Below, piece by piece: positions 10,921 through 20,409 of a stretch of 64,000 nt of DNA (position 1 is its first letter; every line of letters begins with the position of its first letter). The notes beneath the pieces were generated by a model. It saw only the letters and a program-made list of their open reading frames with translations, did not search any database and had not been told where the DNA came from. Origin of the DNA: an uncultured Croceitalea sp. Lineage in GTDB: Bacteria; Bacteroidota; Bacteroidia; Flavobacteriales; Flavobacteriaceae. The translations under genes and the position numbers were made by a program. The stretch spans positions 49,385 to 113,384 of the forward strand of contig CANNDD010000010.1 of the NCBI GenBank assembly GCA_947503285.1, given 5' to 3'.

Positions 10921-11672
10921 TTAATTCGATCGGGATAGTTAGTGAAAATACCGTCTACCCCAAACGCGACCATGCGCTTGATGTCATCAGGTTCGTTAAC
11001 GGTATAGGTATAAACCTTAAAGCCAGCATCATGGATTTTCTTGATTTCATCTTGGGTCAGCGTTTTAAACCAAGGGTTTATGGCTATGGCATTCAATTCT
11101 TTGGCCATAGCTATAGCATCTTCCAATGGTTCATCTTCCATAAGTACCGCAATGGCAACATCCGCATTGCCCTTACGCACTTCTTTAAGTTCATTCCACT
11201 TAAAACTCGAAATGACAAAATTGTCGGAAGACCACCCCCTTTTCTTAATATAAAAGTCAGTTATAAAATTAACTCGACTTGCAGTTCCCGAACCTTTTAG
11301 TTCGATATTCAGGGGCACTTTATTGTCAATAAGCTTCAAAACATCTTGAAGTGTGGGTATGTTATGACCTCCATCTAAAACAACCTTCTTTAAATCAAAG
11401 AAATTGTACTCTTCAATCGAGCCGACTGCATTCGACAATCGGTCCAATCGGTCATCATGAAAAACAACGGTTTCGCCACTATCAATATTAAATACGTCGA
11501 TTTCAATCATATCAACACCTAAATCAATTGCCTTTTGAATAGAAGCCAAGGTATTTTCGGTTTCGTAGCCCATTGCGCCCCTATGACCAATTACCAGTGG
11601 TTTCTTTTCTCCCATTTTACAAGATTTTAAGGCTAAACAACAAACTAGGCCCAACAAAAAAAACTGTTTCAT
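10917..11672 (-). CDS. Glycerophosphodiester phosphodiesterase, probable lipoprotein
   Basis: GDPD-family enzyme hydrolysing glycerophosphodiesters to glycerol 3-phosphate and an alcohol; 251 residues. The catalytic start VIGHRGAMGYETENTLASI holds the two-residue HR motif and the metal-binding Glu. EIDVF supplies the next metal ligands and VVFHDD the second catalytic His. The N-terminus MKQFFLLGLVCCLALKSC looks like a lipoprotein signal with Cys near residue 18, implying a periplasmic or outer-membrane location. It starts 12 bp after GH13 and overlaps BaiN. Its product could feed the neighbouring glycerol pathway, which is inference only. Confidence 0.88.
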   Translation of the reverse strand: MKQFFLLGLVCCLALKSCKMGEKKPLVIGHRGAMGYETENTLASIQKAIDLGVDMIEIDVFNIDSGETVVFHDDRLDRLSNAVGSIEEYNFFDLKKVVLDGGHNIPTLQDVLKLIDNKVPLNIELKGSGTASRVNFITDFYIKKRGWSSDNFVISSFKWNELKEVRKGNADVAIAVLMEDEPLEDAIAMAKELNAIAINPWFKTLTQDEIKKIHDAGFKVYTYTVNEPDDIKRMVAFGVDGIFTNYPDRIK

Positions 11673-11684
11673 TTTTCAATTGAC

Positions 11685-13556
11685 TTATTTCAGGTTAAAA
11701 ATATAAGATTGTAGTGGTTGCAGCGAAACTTTAAAACTTCCAACCCCTTCTTTATTTATAGTAAGCTTCGACTTAAAGGTTCCATAGAGCTCATCCTTCA
11801 AATCATACACTCCTTTTTCAAGGTTCCACTTTTCAACTATTTCAGGAGGTAATTTTAAGTCAAGATGATATGCTTTCTCGGTATCAAAGTTTGACAATAC
11901 TATCAATTTTTCCCCTTCATCCCACCTTACGAATGAAAAGACCCTATGGTCATAAGTTTCCGTATTTTCTTTATTGTAATAATGAATTTCTTGATAGTCA
12001 CCCATCAAGGCCGAACTTCCAATGGTAAAATTCAATAAGCGTTTGTAAAAGTCACGTAGGTCTTTTTCTTCGGAAGAAAGTTGGCCTCCATCAAACTTTT
12101 TATTATTGACCCATCTTTGAAAAGCCGGCACTCCTATGTAATCGAAAATCGATGTTCTGGTAGGGCTACCAAAACCAGCATTTTCAGAGCCATCTTCGCC
12201 AACTTCTTGCCCAAAATAAATCATGGTGGGGGCGGTGCTCAATGTTGCCGATACCACCATCGCGGGTTTCGCGATTTCAGCCTTGCCAACAAAATCAGGG
12301 CTTGCTATTCGCTGCTCGTCATGATTCTCTAAAAAGTGAAGCATATGATGTTCGATATCCTTCAATCCGTTTTGTACCGTTTGAATATGGTCTGTCCAAC
12401 CATATCCTTTCATAATATGTTTGATACTGTCGTAAAGCTCGACCTTATCATAGAGATAATCCATCTTTCCTTTGTGGATATAATCGCGATATAATTGCGG
12501 ATTGTAGACCTCGGCCAAAATAAAGGCATCTTGGCTTTTCATTTTAATGGAAGAATTCATAAAGCTCCAAAACTCCACCGGAACCATTTCTGCCATATCA
12601 AAGCGGAAGCCATCAACACCAAAATCAAGCCAGTACAGTGCAATATCACGAAACTTATACCACGAATCAGGCAAATCTTTAGATTGCCAAAATTCATAAT
12701 GGGCCTTGTAGTCCATTTTTGTATAGACATCTGGTAATTCCTCAAAATCTTTAGTACCATCTGGGCGAACCCCGTAGTTGATTTTCACTGTTTCGTACCA
12801 ATCATTGAAATGGGGTTGGGCCAATCGTGAGCCATTACCTGTCCATTTCGCTGGGTTTTCTTCAAATTCACTATCTGACAACAAATTCCCTCCCCCCCCT
12901 AAAGGACGATAACCTTCTTGCCATTCAGGCACTTTAAATTCGGTATCGGGGATGTAATAAAAATTATTATTGCGATGATACTCCAAAGATGTATCGTCTT
13001 TCGCACCAAAATCCAAAACCCCATCTGGGTTTGTTTTCCCTTCATATTTTCTGGCTACATGGTTTGGTACAATATCAATGATTACCTTCATGTCGAGTGC
13101 ATGGGTGCGCTCTATAAGGGCCCTAAATTCTTCAAGCCGGTTTTTTGGATCTACGGCCAAGTCGGGGTTGACATTATAGTAATCTTTTACCGCATAAGGG
13201 GATCCCGCCCTACCTTTGACGATATCAGGATCGTCATTGGAAATACCGATACGGGTATAATCATTGATCACCGCGTGATGTGGCACCCCGGTATACCAAA
13301 TATGGGTAATGCCCAAATTCTTAATTTCGGTAAGTGCTTTTTTATCAAAATCAGCAAACTTACCCACCCCATTCTCTTGAATGGTACCCCAAGGTTTATT
13401 GGTAGTGTTCGTATTTCCAAAAAGTCTTGTAAACACCTGGTACACTACCTTTTTTCTTTCTTTCATAGCTTTAGGTTCAATTTCTGCCGAACTTTGGTTG
13501 CAACCCAGAATGTAAAAGGAAAGGAGAAGGCTGAAAATCCAGACTATTTTCTTCAT
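11685..13556 (-). CDS. GH13 alpha-amylase-family lipoprotein
   Basis: Exported alpha-glucan-active glycoside hydrolase of family 13, 623 residues. A lipoprotein signal ends at C19 (FYILGC). The four conserved regions of the barrel are present: DIVPNHV (161-167), GFRFDMAE with nucleophile D320, ILAEVYN with acid/base E349, and FLENHDEQR with D413. The gene overlaps the upstream GH65 gene by 4 bp, so the two are translationally coupled. Likely role: release of malto-oligosaccharides or maltose that the GH65 enzyme then splits by phosphorolysis. The exact specificity (amylase, glucosidase or other) is not readable. Confidence 0.91.
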   Translation of the reverse strand: MKKIVWIFSLLLSFYILGCNQSSAEIEPKAMKERKKVVYQVFTRLFGNTNTTNKPWGTIQENGVGKFADFDKKALTEIKNLGITHIWYTGVPHHAVINDYTRIGISNDDPDIVKGRAGSPYAVKDYYNVNPDLAVDPKNRLEEFRALIERTHALDMKVIIDIVPNHVARKYEGKTNPDGVLDFGAKDDTSLEYHRNNNFYYIPDTEFKVPEWQEGYRPLGGGGNLLSDSEFEENPAKWTGNGSRLAQPHFNDWYETVKINYGVRPDGTKDFEELPDVYTKMDYKAHYEFWQSKDLPDSWYKFRDIALYWLDFGVDGFRFDMAEMVPVEFWSFMNSSIKMKSQDAFILAEVYNPQLYRDYIHKGKMDYLYDKVELYDSIKHIMKGYGWTDHIQTVQNGLKDIEHHMLHFLENHDEQRIASPDFVGKAEIAKPAMVVSATLSTAPTMIYFGQEVGEDGSENAGFGSPTRTSIFDYIGVPAFQRWVNNKKFDGGQLSSEEKDLRDFYKRLLNFTIGSSALMGDYQEIHYYNKENTETYDHRVFSFVRWDEGEKLIVLSNFDTEKAYHLDLKLPPEIVEKWNLEKGVYDLKDELYGTFKSKLTINKEGVGSFKVSLQPLQSYIFNLK

Positions 13557-15856
13557 ATGTCAACCCTTTTCCCTGGCTGTAACACAACACGTTCCCCATT
13601 TACGCGAATAGACATTTCTTCGCTACCACCTAGTTCAAACGATGTTCCCTTGGTCGAAACGGTAACCTTTATAATACGATTTCTGAAGTTTATTTTAAAA
13701 GAGTATGATTTCCACTGCTTCGGAATTTGTGGCGTAAAGCATAATTTATCATCTGCAACCCGCATCCCACCGAAACCTTCTACAATGCTCATCCAGGTAC
13801 CTGCCATAGAGGTAATGTGCAAACCTTCTTCCACCTCCTTATTATAATCATCCAAATCAAGCCTGGACGTACGGAGATAGAAGGTATATGCCTGATCCAT
13901 ACGACCTAGTTTGGCGGCCTGTATGCTATGTACACAAGGGGATAACGAAGATTCATGAACCGTAAAAGGTTCGTAAAAATCAAAATGTTTTTCCAATTCA
14001 TCAATAGTGAAATGGTCTTCAAATAAATAAAAGCCCTGTAGTACATCTGCCTGTTTGATATAAGGGGAGCGCAATATCCTGTCCCAACTCCATTTTTGAT
14101 TGATGGGACGCTCTGTTTTTGAAAGGTCGTTTACCTTTATCAATTCCTTATCTAAAAATCCATCTTGTTGTAAAAACACTTCCAGCTTCTTGGAATAGGG
14201 AAAAAACATATTTGACGCCACTTCTCCCCATAGTTCCGTCTCTGCATCGGTTAGTTTGGTATGGGCAATGATGCGGTCATAATCTACTGGGTAACCTTCT
14301 TTGACCTTCACCAACTGCTCCAAGGCATATTCAATACACCATTTTGCGAGGTAATTGGTATACCAATTGTTATTCACGTTATTCTCGTACTCATTTGGCC
14401 CGGTGACCCCCAGAATGACGTATTTTTTCTTTTTTGGGGACAGGTTTGCCCTTTGATGCCAAAATCGCGCGATACCGATCAATACTTCAAGGCCCATTTC
14501 AGGAATGTAGCTATAATCGCCAGTAAAGCGATAATAGTTATAAATCGCAAATGCTATGGCTCCATTTCTGTGGATCTCTTCAAAAGTAATCTCCCATTCG
14601 TTATGGCATTCCTCACCGTTCATGGTAACCATTGGGTATAAGGCGGCACCATTCGTAAAGCCCAATTTCTGGGCATTTTCGATAGCTTTTTCCAAATGAT
14701 TGAAACGATATTCCAGCAAACTCCAAGCAACGGTCTGATCTTTAGTGGCCATGTAAAAAGGCAGGCAATAGGCTTCGGTATCCCAATAGGTACTACCTCC
14801 GTATTTCTCCCCTGTGAATCCTTTCGGACCTATGTTGAGCCGTGAATCCTTGCCTAAATAAGTTTGGTTCAATTGAAAAATATTGAAACGGATTCCTTGC
14901 TGCGCCTTCACATCACCTTCAATGGTAATATCGCTCATTTCCCAAATTGCGGCCCAAGCTTTCTTTTGATCTTCCAACAGTCTTTCAAAACCAAGTTTGG
15001 AAGCCTTATCCAAAACGGCGTTGGCTTCAGCAACCAATCGCTCTTCAGGATGGTTTCTAGAAACAGTGTAACCCCCTAGTTTGACCAGCGAAATGGTTTC
15101 ACCACCCTTTACCGTACTTTGAAATTTCACACCAACAAAGGTTTCGGTCTGTTCAAGAGGTTCTGGTTCTAAAGCACGCTCACCAACGGTGACATTCGCT
15201 TGCATAAAAGTACATGTGGCAAAATTTGTTTTCATGGTATGTGCCTCAATGAAAGCCCTATTCTTTTTTGAAGCGATACCGGTGGTATTCCAAAACTTAT
15301 CATCCCAATTGCTGTCTTCATTGGTAATGCCAGAGTCCAAATACGGAATACATTCAATATCAGCATCTTTGCTCAAGGGTTTGATGTCATATTTGATTGC
15401 GCCCAGTTCGTCCAAATCCAAACTGAGAAAACGGGTCACCATAACATCAACCTCGACATCATTGGCCAATAAGGCCTTAAAGCTTCGTTTATACCAACCT
15501 TCTTGCATATTTAGTTCCCTTTTAAAAGCAGAGACCTTTTTACAAGAGTTCAAATCAAGTGTTTCACCATCAATGCGAATTCTTATACCAATCCAGTTCG
15601 GGGCATTTAAGACTTTTGCGAAATATTCTGGATACCCATTCTTCCACCAGCCTACCCTTGTTTTATCGGGATAATAAACCCCGGCTATATAACTGCCCTG
15701 AAAAGTCCCACCGGTGTAATCTTCTTCAAAATTCGCCCGTTGGCCCATTGCACCATTACCAATGCTAAAAAGACTTTCAGAAGACTTTATTCTTTCGCTA
15801 TCAAAACCCTCTTCAATAAGTGACCAAGGATTTGGTTGGATATAATCTTGATTCAT
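13553..15856 (-). CDS. GH65 glycoside phosphorylase (maltose phosphorylase-like)
   Basis: Cytoplasmic family-65 enzyme, 767 residues, no signal peptide. It is predicted to split an alpha-linked disaccharide with phosphate to beta-glucose 1-phosphate and glucose. Key landmarks are YWDTEAYCLPFY (358-369) in the active-site barrel and the Glu-rich stretch NGEECHNEWEITFEEIHRNG (413-432), which should contain the general acid. Maltose is the most likely substrate, given the adjacent GH13 and LacI genes; trehalose, kojibiose or nigerose are alternatives. No beta-phosphoglucomutase gene, a usual partner, lies in this window. Confidence 0.9.
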   Translation of the reverse strand: MNQDYIQPNPWSLIEEGFDSERIKSSESLFSIGNGAMGQRANFEEDYTGGTFQGSYIAGVYYPDKTRVGWWKNGYPEYFAKVLNAPNWIGIRIRIDGETLDLNSCKKVSAFKRELNMQEGWYKRSFKALLANDVEVDVMVTRFLSLDLDELGAIKYDIKPLSKDADIECIPYLDSGITNEDSNWDDKFWNTTGIASKKNRAFIEAHTMKTNFATCTFMQANVTVGERALEPEPLEQTETFVGVKFQSTVKGGETISLVKLGGYTVSRNHPEERLVAEANAVLDKASKLGFERLLEDQKKAWAAIWEMSDITIEGDVKAQQGIRFNIFQLNQTYLGKDSRLNIGPKGFTGEKYGGSTYWDTEAYCLPFYMATKDQTVAWSLLEYRFNHLEKAIENAQKLGFTNGAALYPMVTMNGEECHNEWEITFEEIHRNGAIAFAIYNYYRFTGDYSYIPEMGLEVLIGIARFWHQRANLSPKKKKYVILGVTGPNEYENNVNNNWYTNYLAKWCIEYALEQLVKVKEGYPVDYDRIIAHTKLTDAETELWGEVASNMFFPYSKKLEVFLQQDGFLDKELIKVNDLSKTERPINQKWSWDRILRSPYIKQADVLQGFYLFEDHFTIDELEKHFDFYEPFTVHESSLSPCVHSIQAAKLGRMDQAYTFYLRTSRLDLDDYNKEVEEGLHITSMAGTWMSIVEGFGGMRVADDKLCFTPQIPKQWKSYSFKINFRNRIIKVTVSTKGTSFELGGSEEMSIRVNGERVVLQPGKRVDI

Positions 15857-15882
15857 TTAAAACTTTAAAATTTTGGACAAAA

Positions 15883-16905
15883 TTAATTAATTGTGGAGTC
15901 ACGTTCAATCAGGGTTGGCTCTAAAATCTCCGTTTTGTAGCTTTCCTCCTCATTTTCACTTTCAATTTTCTCAATAAGCATCTGAGCTGAAATTTCACCC
16001 ATTCTCTCACCATGTTGGGCAATTGCCGTCAAACTGGGGTTTGCGTATTTCGATAAAAGCCCATCTGTGAAGCCGATAAAACAAACATCTTCGGGTATCG
16101 TTACCCCCAATTGCTTGGCTATACGCATTGCTGAAATGGCAAATATTTCATTGACACATAGTACGGCATCAACTTTTGATTCTTGAAAAAAGCTTTTGAG
16201 CAAATCTTCGTCTGCGATGTTCATCGATGGCATTTTAAGGATGATATCCTCATTCACTGGCAGACCATTATCGGCAAGTGCCTTTAAATAACCTTCTGCC
16301 CTGGCCTTACTGACACTTAAATAATTTTTAGTGGTAATCAGGGCGATATGCCTTCTGCCTTGATCGATTAGTTTTTTAGTGGCCAAATACGCCCCCATTT
16401 TATCATCAATCACCACTTTGTCACACTCCACTTGATTGGTTATGCGATCAAACAATACCAATGGTATACCTTGCTCGGTAACTTCTTTAAGGTGATTGTA
16501 ATCATTCTTTTCTTGGGTACCTGAAGATAATGACATGATGAAACCATCTATACTACCGTTTGCCAACATCTCCATATTGATGACCTCTTTATCGAACGAT
16601 TCATCAGATAGGCATACAATAACGTTGTAACCTTTACTATTCGCAAATTTTTCGACACCGCGTATAACCGTTGTAAAAAAATGGTGGACAATATCAGGTA
16701 TGATTACCCCTATATTCTTGGTACGCTTGTTTTTTAAACTTATGGCGATGTTATTCGGCTTGTAATTATAGAGTTTGGCAAAAGCCTGTATCTTCTCCTT
16801 AGTATCCCTGCTAATTTCCTCACTGTTCTTTAAGGCCTTGGATACGGTAGAGATGGATACATCCAACTCTTTTGCGATATGTTTTAAGGTTATTTTTTGT
16901 TTCAA
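15883..16905 (-). CDS. LacI-family transcriptional regulator
   Basis: DNA-binding regulator of 340 residues. The N-terminal helix-turn-helix ITLKHIAKELDVSISTVSKA is followed by the hinge helix region YNYKPNNIAISLK. The C-terminal two thirds is a periplasmic-binding-protein-like sensor domain ending ILEPTLIERDST. It is the first gene of the minus-strand GH65/GH13 operon and faces susC across a 351-bp region that holds an 18-bp LacI-type palindrome. It probably senses an alpha-glucoside and controls both directions (inference). Confidence 0.93.
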   Translation of the reverse strand: MKQKITLKHIAKELDVSISTVSKALKNSEEISRDTKEKIQAFAKLYNYKPNNIAISLKNKRTKNIGVIIPDIVHHFFTTVIRGVEKFANSKGYNVIVCLSDESFDKEVINMEMLANGSIDGFIMSLSSGTQEKNDYNHLKEVTEQGIPLVLFDRITNQVECDKVVIDDKMGAYLATKKLIDQGRRHIALITTKNYLSVSKARAEGYLKALADNGLPVNEDIILKMPSMNIADEDLLKSFFQESKVDAVLCVNEIFAISAMRIAKQLGVTIPEDVCFIGFTDGLLSKYANPSLTAIAQHGERMGEISAQMLIEKIESENEEESYKTEILEPTLIERDSTIN

Positions 16906-16920
16906 GACAATACGCTAAAT

Positions 16921-16940
16921 GTTAATTTTTTGAAATTAAC
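16921..16940. promoter_or_regulatory. Perfect inverted repeat upstream of lacI gene
   Basis: GTTAATTT, a TTTG spacer, then AAATTAAC: 8-bp arms with no mismatch, 15 bp upstream of the lacI-family start. It could be an operator or lie in the 5' leader of the regulator transcript. AT-rich content makes chance occurrence possible. Confidence 0.4.
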
Positions 16941-17144
16941 CATTAAAAATGAATGTGAAAATTTAGACCTATATTTTAACAAAACCGATAAATCCTATTT
17001 CGAAACGTTCGAATTGCCAAAAATAAAAACCCGTATATTTGGCGGAAGTTCGGCATATTTCATATATTTCGCACGATTTTCTTGTGAATATGGAAATTAA
17101 AAGTGGCTGGAATTATTATGATGGCACTAACTCAAAGTTATTAA

Positions 17145-17162
17145 CACGAAACCGTTTTCGTG
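17145..17162. promoter_or_regulatory. Candidate LacI-family operator upstream of susC
   Basis: CACGAAACCGTTTTCGTG is an 18-bp near-palindrome (16 of 18 positions symmetric) with a central CG step, the usual form of operators for LacI/GalR regulators. It lies 95 bp upstream of the susC start and 240 bp from the lacI-family start, in the only shared control region. Confidence 0.65.
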
Positions 17163-17256
17163 AATGGCAAACTCCTGTTATCATAGCGTTTTAACACTTT
17201 TTTTGTATATGTTTAACTCTTGAATTTAAATTAACTAAACTTAAAATTAATTATTT

Positions 17257-20200
17257 ATGAAGATTAGGCTGCTTAAAGGCTTACTATTGCTTGGGGCATT
17301 TATTTGCTTCGGAGCGATTCAAGCCCAGACGGTATCAGGTACTGTTTCTGATGCCAATGGACCATTACCAGGGGCTAGTGTCTTGGTAAAAGGTACCACT
17401 AATGGTACCCAAACAGACTTTGATGGTAATTACACTTTAAATGATGTCGGTAGTGATGCTACCCTTGTATTCAGTTACATTGGTTTCAAGACATTTGAAA
17501 CTGCGGTAAATGGTAGAACGACTATCAATGTCACACTTGAAGAAGATGCCCAGGCATTAGATGAGGTGGTAATCATTGGATATGGTACAACTACCGTTAA
17601 AGATGCTACTGGTTCTGTTGCTTCAGTTACTTCGGAAGACTTTAACTCTGGGGTTATTGCATCACCTGAACAATTGATTCAGGGCAAAACTGCTGGGGTT
17701 AATATTGCTCAGACTAGCGGTGAACCCGGAGCCGCGATACAGGTTAATATCAGGGGTGCCAATTCTGTAAGAGCAAATAACAATCCACTGTTCGTTGTCG
17801 ATGGAATACCTCTATTTGGAGAGAATACTGATGCTACTGGTACTTCAGGTATTGATGGTAGTTCTGCTACAGGTAATCCGCTTAATTTTATCAACCCTAA
17901 TGATATTGAAAGTATTAGTATACTTAAAGATGCCTCTGCCACAGCTATTTATGGCTCGCGTGGAGCAAACGGTGTTGTAATAATAACCACTAAAACTGGT
18001 AAAGGTTCCACGGGTGGAACTTGGGAATTCTCATCCAGTTTAAGTGTAGCTACACCGGTTAGACCATATGATTTACTAAACGGTCCAGAATTTTTACAAG
18101 GAATCCAAGATCAAGGACGTGACCCATCCGGTGTAGATTTTGGCGCTAATACGGATTGGCAAGAGGTAATTCTTAGATCTGCGGCATCAACCAACCAAAA
18201 CCTTTCTTACGCAAATAACTATGGCTCAGGAAATATCAGGGCAACCTTTGGTTATCAAAAACAATTTGGAGTTGTCGAAAGGTCAGAGTTTGAGAGAATA
18301 ACTGGTAGAATTAACTGGAATCAACGATTTTTAGATGATAAGTTAAGGCTAGGAATTCAAGCCTCCATAGGACGAACTAACCAAAGTCAACCTCCATTGG
18401 AAGGTGGTGCAGGATTCCGAGGCGACATTTTAGGGGCTGCTTATTCAGCGAATCCTACCTTGCCGAACGATCCAAATAGAGATCCAGGTGGTGGTTTGCT
18501 GAACCCGGCAAATTACCTCCAAGAAACTTCAAATCTTACAAACACAAATCGATACCTTTTAAATGGGTCGATTGAATATCAATTCACACCTGAACTTTCA
18601 GCGAAAGTCAATCTAGGTCTTGATATTTCTGATAGTGAGAATACTTCTGTCTTATCATCCAATATCTTTAACATTAATGGTATTGCAGGTATTGGTGCTG
18701 GAACTTTTAATTCTTTAGAGAGGGAGAATGATCTTTTAGAAGCGACTGTTACCTACGCTAAACAGTTTGAGAATTCCAACATAGAAATTGTGGCCGGTTA
18801 TGCTTACCAAGACTTCAGAACCTTCGGATTCAATACGGCTGCTAGGGGCTTTGGAACTACCGATTTAAATAAAATGGGCCGTGATTTACGATCAACTGTT
18901 GGTGAAGCCCAAGCATCTGTAACCGGCAGTTTTCAACAATTTTTCTATGCAACTGAAAACGGAAATTTAACTGTTAACAGATTATTTCCAGCACCAGAAA
19001 CCGAAGAAGTACCTTTTCAATTTGGACGCGAAGTACTTGCATTGGTTTTTGACCAATTTGATAATACTGACGAACTACAATCTTTTTTTGGTAGGGTAAA
19101 TTATGGTATTGCCGGTAAATATTTATTTACAGGAACATTTAGGGCGGATGGGTCTTCTCGTTTTGGACCGGAAAATCAATATGGCTATTTTCCCTCTGGC
19201 GCATTTGCATGGCAAATTGGAGAAGAAGATTTTATTGGTGAAAATGTTTCCACCCTTAAATTACGTTTAAGTGCTGGTCTTACAGGTAACCAAGACGGCC
19301 TTGGATTTGGTAACTTTGTGGTCCGCCAAAGATATAATGGTCTGGGACTAGGGAATATAGAAAATGACGCGAGTCGTATTAATGGAGCAGGGCTTGGAAT
19401 TGTATCAGCCTTCAATCCTGAATTAAAATGGGAATCCACTTTAGACTTCAACTTAGGTCTTGATTTCGGGTTTAATAATGATCGTTTTTCCGGTAGTGTG
19501 GATGTTTACAGACGTGACACTAGAGATCTTTTACTTCAAACCCCGCCAGATTTCCCTTCAAATGCACCATTCCGATTTGAAAATGTTGATGCAAGTGTTA
19601 TTAATCAAGGTATTGAATTGGCATTGAATTATGACTTTATCCAGACAGAGGATACCAATTTTAGCGTTGCCTTCAATATAGCATACAACGAAAACGAGAT
19701 ACAAGATTTTGCTGGCGGAATTGATTTAGGCCCAATCAATGGACCTGGACTTTCTGGACCCTCAGCCCAAAGATTCGAAGCAGGTCAATCCTTATTTTCA
19801 TATTTCTTACCAGTTTTTGTAGGTTTCGAAAACGGCACGCCTTTATATGAGACTGAAGATGGGGGTACTTCAGCCATACCTTCATTTCAACAATTTGTTG
19901 GTGAAGATGCCCTACCAGATGTCACTTCTGGCCTATCGCTTAATTTTAGTCATAAAAATTGGGACGCCAGTGCATTTCTTAGTGGACAATTTGGTTTCTC
20001 GGTATATAACAATACGGCAAATGCCTTGTTCAATGCGGGTCAGCTAAATACCTCTAGAAACGTAACCACTGATGTACTTACCAGTGGTGAAGACCCAGGT
20101 GCTTCGACAGAAGCTTCCACTAGATTTTTAGAAAGTGGAGATTTTGTTCGCCTACAAAACGCAACCATTGGCTATAAAGTGCCTCTTAGTAGTGATTCAT

Positions 20201-20391
20201 ATTTAAAATCACTTAGATTTTCTCTAACAGGACAAAATTTATTCTTAATTACAGATTATAGTGGAATTGATCCAGAGGTTACGGTAAATACAGGACAGGT
20301 TAATGCAGCGGCATTGCCCAGTAGAGGTATAGATTGGACGTCGTTTCCTAATCCTCGTACTATAACATTTGGACTCAATGCCTCTTTTTAA
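17257..20391 (+). CDS. SusC/RagA-type TonB-linked outer-membrane receptor
   Basis: TonB-dependent transporter of the SusC family, 1044 residues, importing oligosaccharide or another nutrient through the outer membrane with its SusD partner. A signal peptide ends near AIQAQ (residue 24). A carboxypeptidase-regulatory-like domain (VSGTVSDANGPLPGASVLVK onward) comes next. The plug domain contains the SusC-family sequence LKDASATAIYGSRGANGVV, and a large beta-barrel ends in a terminal phenylalanine (TFGLNASF). It is followed 18 bp later by susD. The upstream LacI operator suggests glucan control, but the downstream genes are not carbohydrate enzymes, so the substrate is uncertain. Confidence 0.95.
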   Translation: MKIRLLKGLLLLGAFICFGAIQAQTVSGTVSDANGPLPGASVLVKGTTNGTQTDFDGNYTLNDVGSDATLVFSYIGFKTFETAVNGRTTINVTLEEDAQALDEVVIIGYGTTTVKDATGSVASVTSEDFNSGVIASPEQLIQGKTAGVNIAQTSGEPGAAIQVNIRGANSVRANNNPLFVVDGIPLFGENTDATGTSGIDGSSATGNPLNFINPNDIESISILKDASATAIYGSRGANGVVIITTKTGKGSTGGTWEFSSSLSVATPVRPYDLLNGPEFLQGIQDQGRDPSGVDFGANTDWQEVILRSAASTNQNLSYANNYGSGNIRATFGYQKQFGVVERSEFERITGRINWNQRFLDDKLRLGIQASIGRTNQSQPPLEGGAGFRGDILGAAYSANPTLPNDPNRDPGGGLLNPANYLQETSNLTNTNRYLLNGSIEYQFTPELSAKVNLGLDISDSENTSVLSSNIFNINGIAGIGAGTFNSLERENDLLEATVTYAKQFENSNIEIVAGYAYQDFRTFGFNTAARGFGTTDLNKMGRDLRSTVGEAQASVTGSFQQFFYATENGNLTVNRLFPAPETEEVPFQFGREVLALVFDQFDNTDELQSFFGRVNYGIAGKYLFTGTFRADGSSRFGPENQYGYFPSGAFAWQIGEEDFIGENVSTLKLRLSAGLTGNQDGLGFGNFVVRQRYNGLGLGNIENDASRINGAGLGIVSAFNPELKWESTLDFNLGLDFGFNNDRFSGSVDVYRRDTRDLLLQTPPDFPSNAPFRFENVDASVINQGIELALNYDFIQTEDTNFSVAFNIAYNENEIQDFAGGIDLGPINGPGLSGPSAQRFEAGQSLFSYFLPVFVGFENGTPLYETEDGGTSAIPSFQQFVGEDALPDVTSGLSLNFSHKNWDASAFLSGQFGFSVYNNTANALFNAGQLNTSRNVTTDVLTSGEDPGASTEASTRFLESGDFVRLQNATIGYKVPLSSDSYLKSLRFSLTGQNLFLITDYSGIDPEVTVNTGQVNAAALPSRGIDWTSFPNPRTITFGLNASF

Positions 20392-20409
20392 TTAAAAATT
20401 GTATTAATC

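Larger units (their letters stand above)
16906..17256. promoter_or_regulatory. lacI-susC divergent regulatory region
   Basis: A 351-bp gene-free stretch between two divergent genes. It contains a perfect 8-bp inverted repeat (16921-16940), a TTCGAA direct/inverted pair (16999-17013) and an 18-bp LacI-type near-palindrome (17145-17162). A weak TAnnTTTG-like hexamer match (TATGTTTA, 17208-17215) lies 40 bp before susC, but I saw no convincing -33 element. A short open frame here (to 17100) has no family features and was not called. Confidence 0.65.

Noticed and set aside
12918..13847. 309-residue open frame on the plus strand across GH13/GH65
   Set aside because: Fully antisense to two well-supported enzymes with intact catalytic motifs; its translation has no family features or signal.
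15189..15674. 161-residue plus-strand open frame within GH65
   Set aside because: Antisense shadow of the GH65 coding sequence; no recognisable domain.
16897..17100. Short open frame in the lacI-susC region
   Set aside because: Overlaps the start of the regulator gene, low-complexity composition, and covers likely operator DNA; no family match seen.
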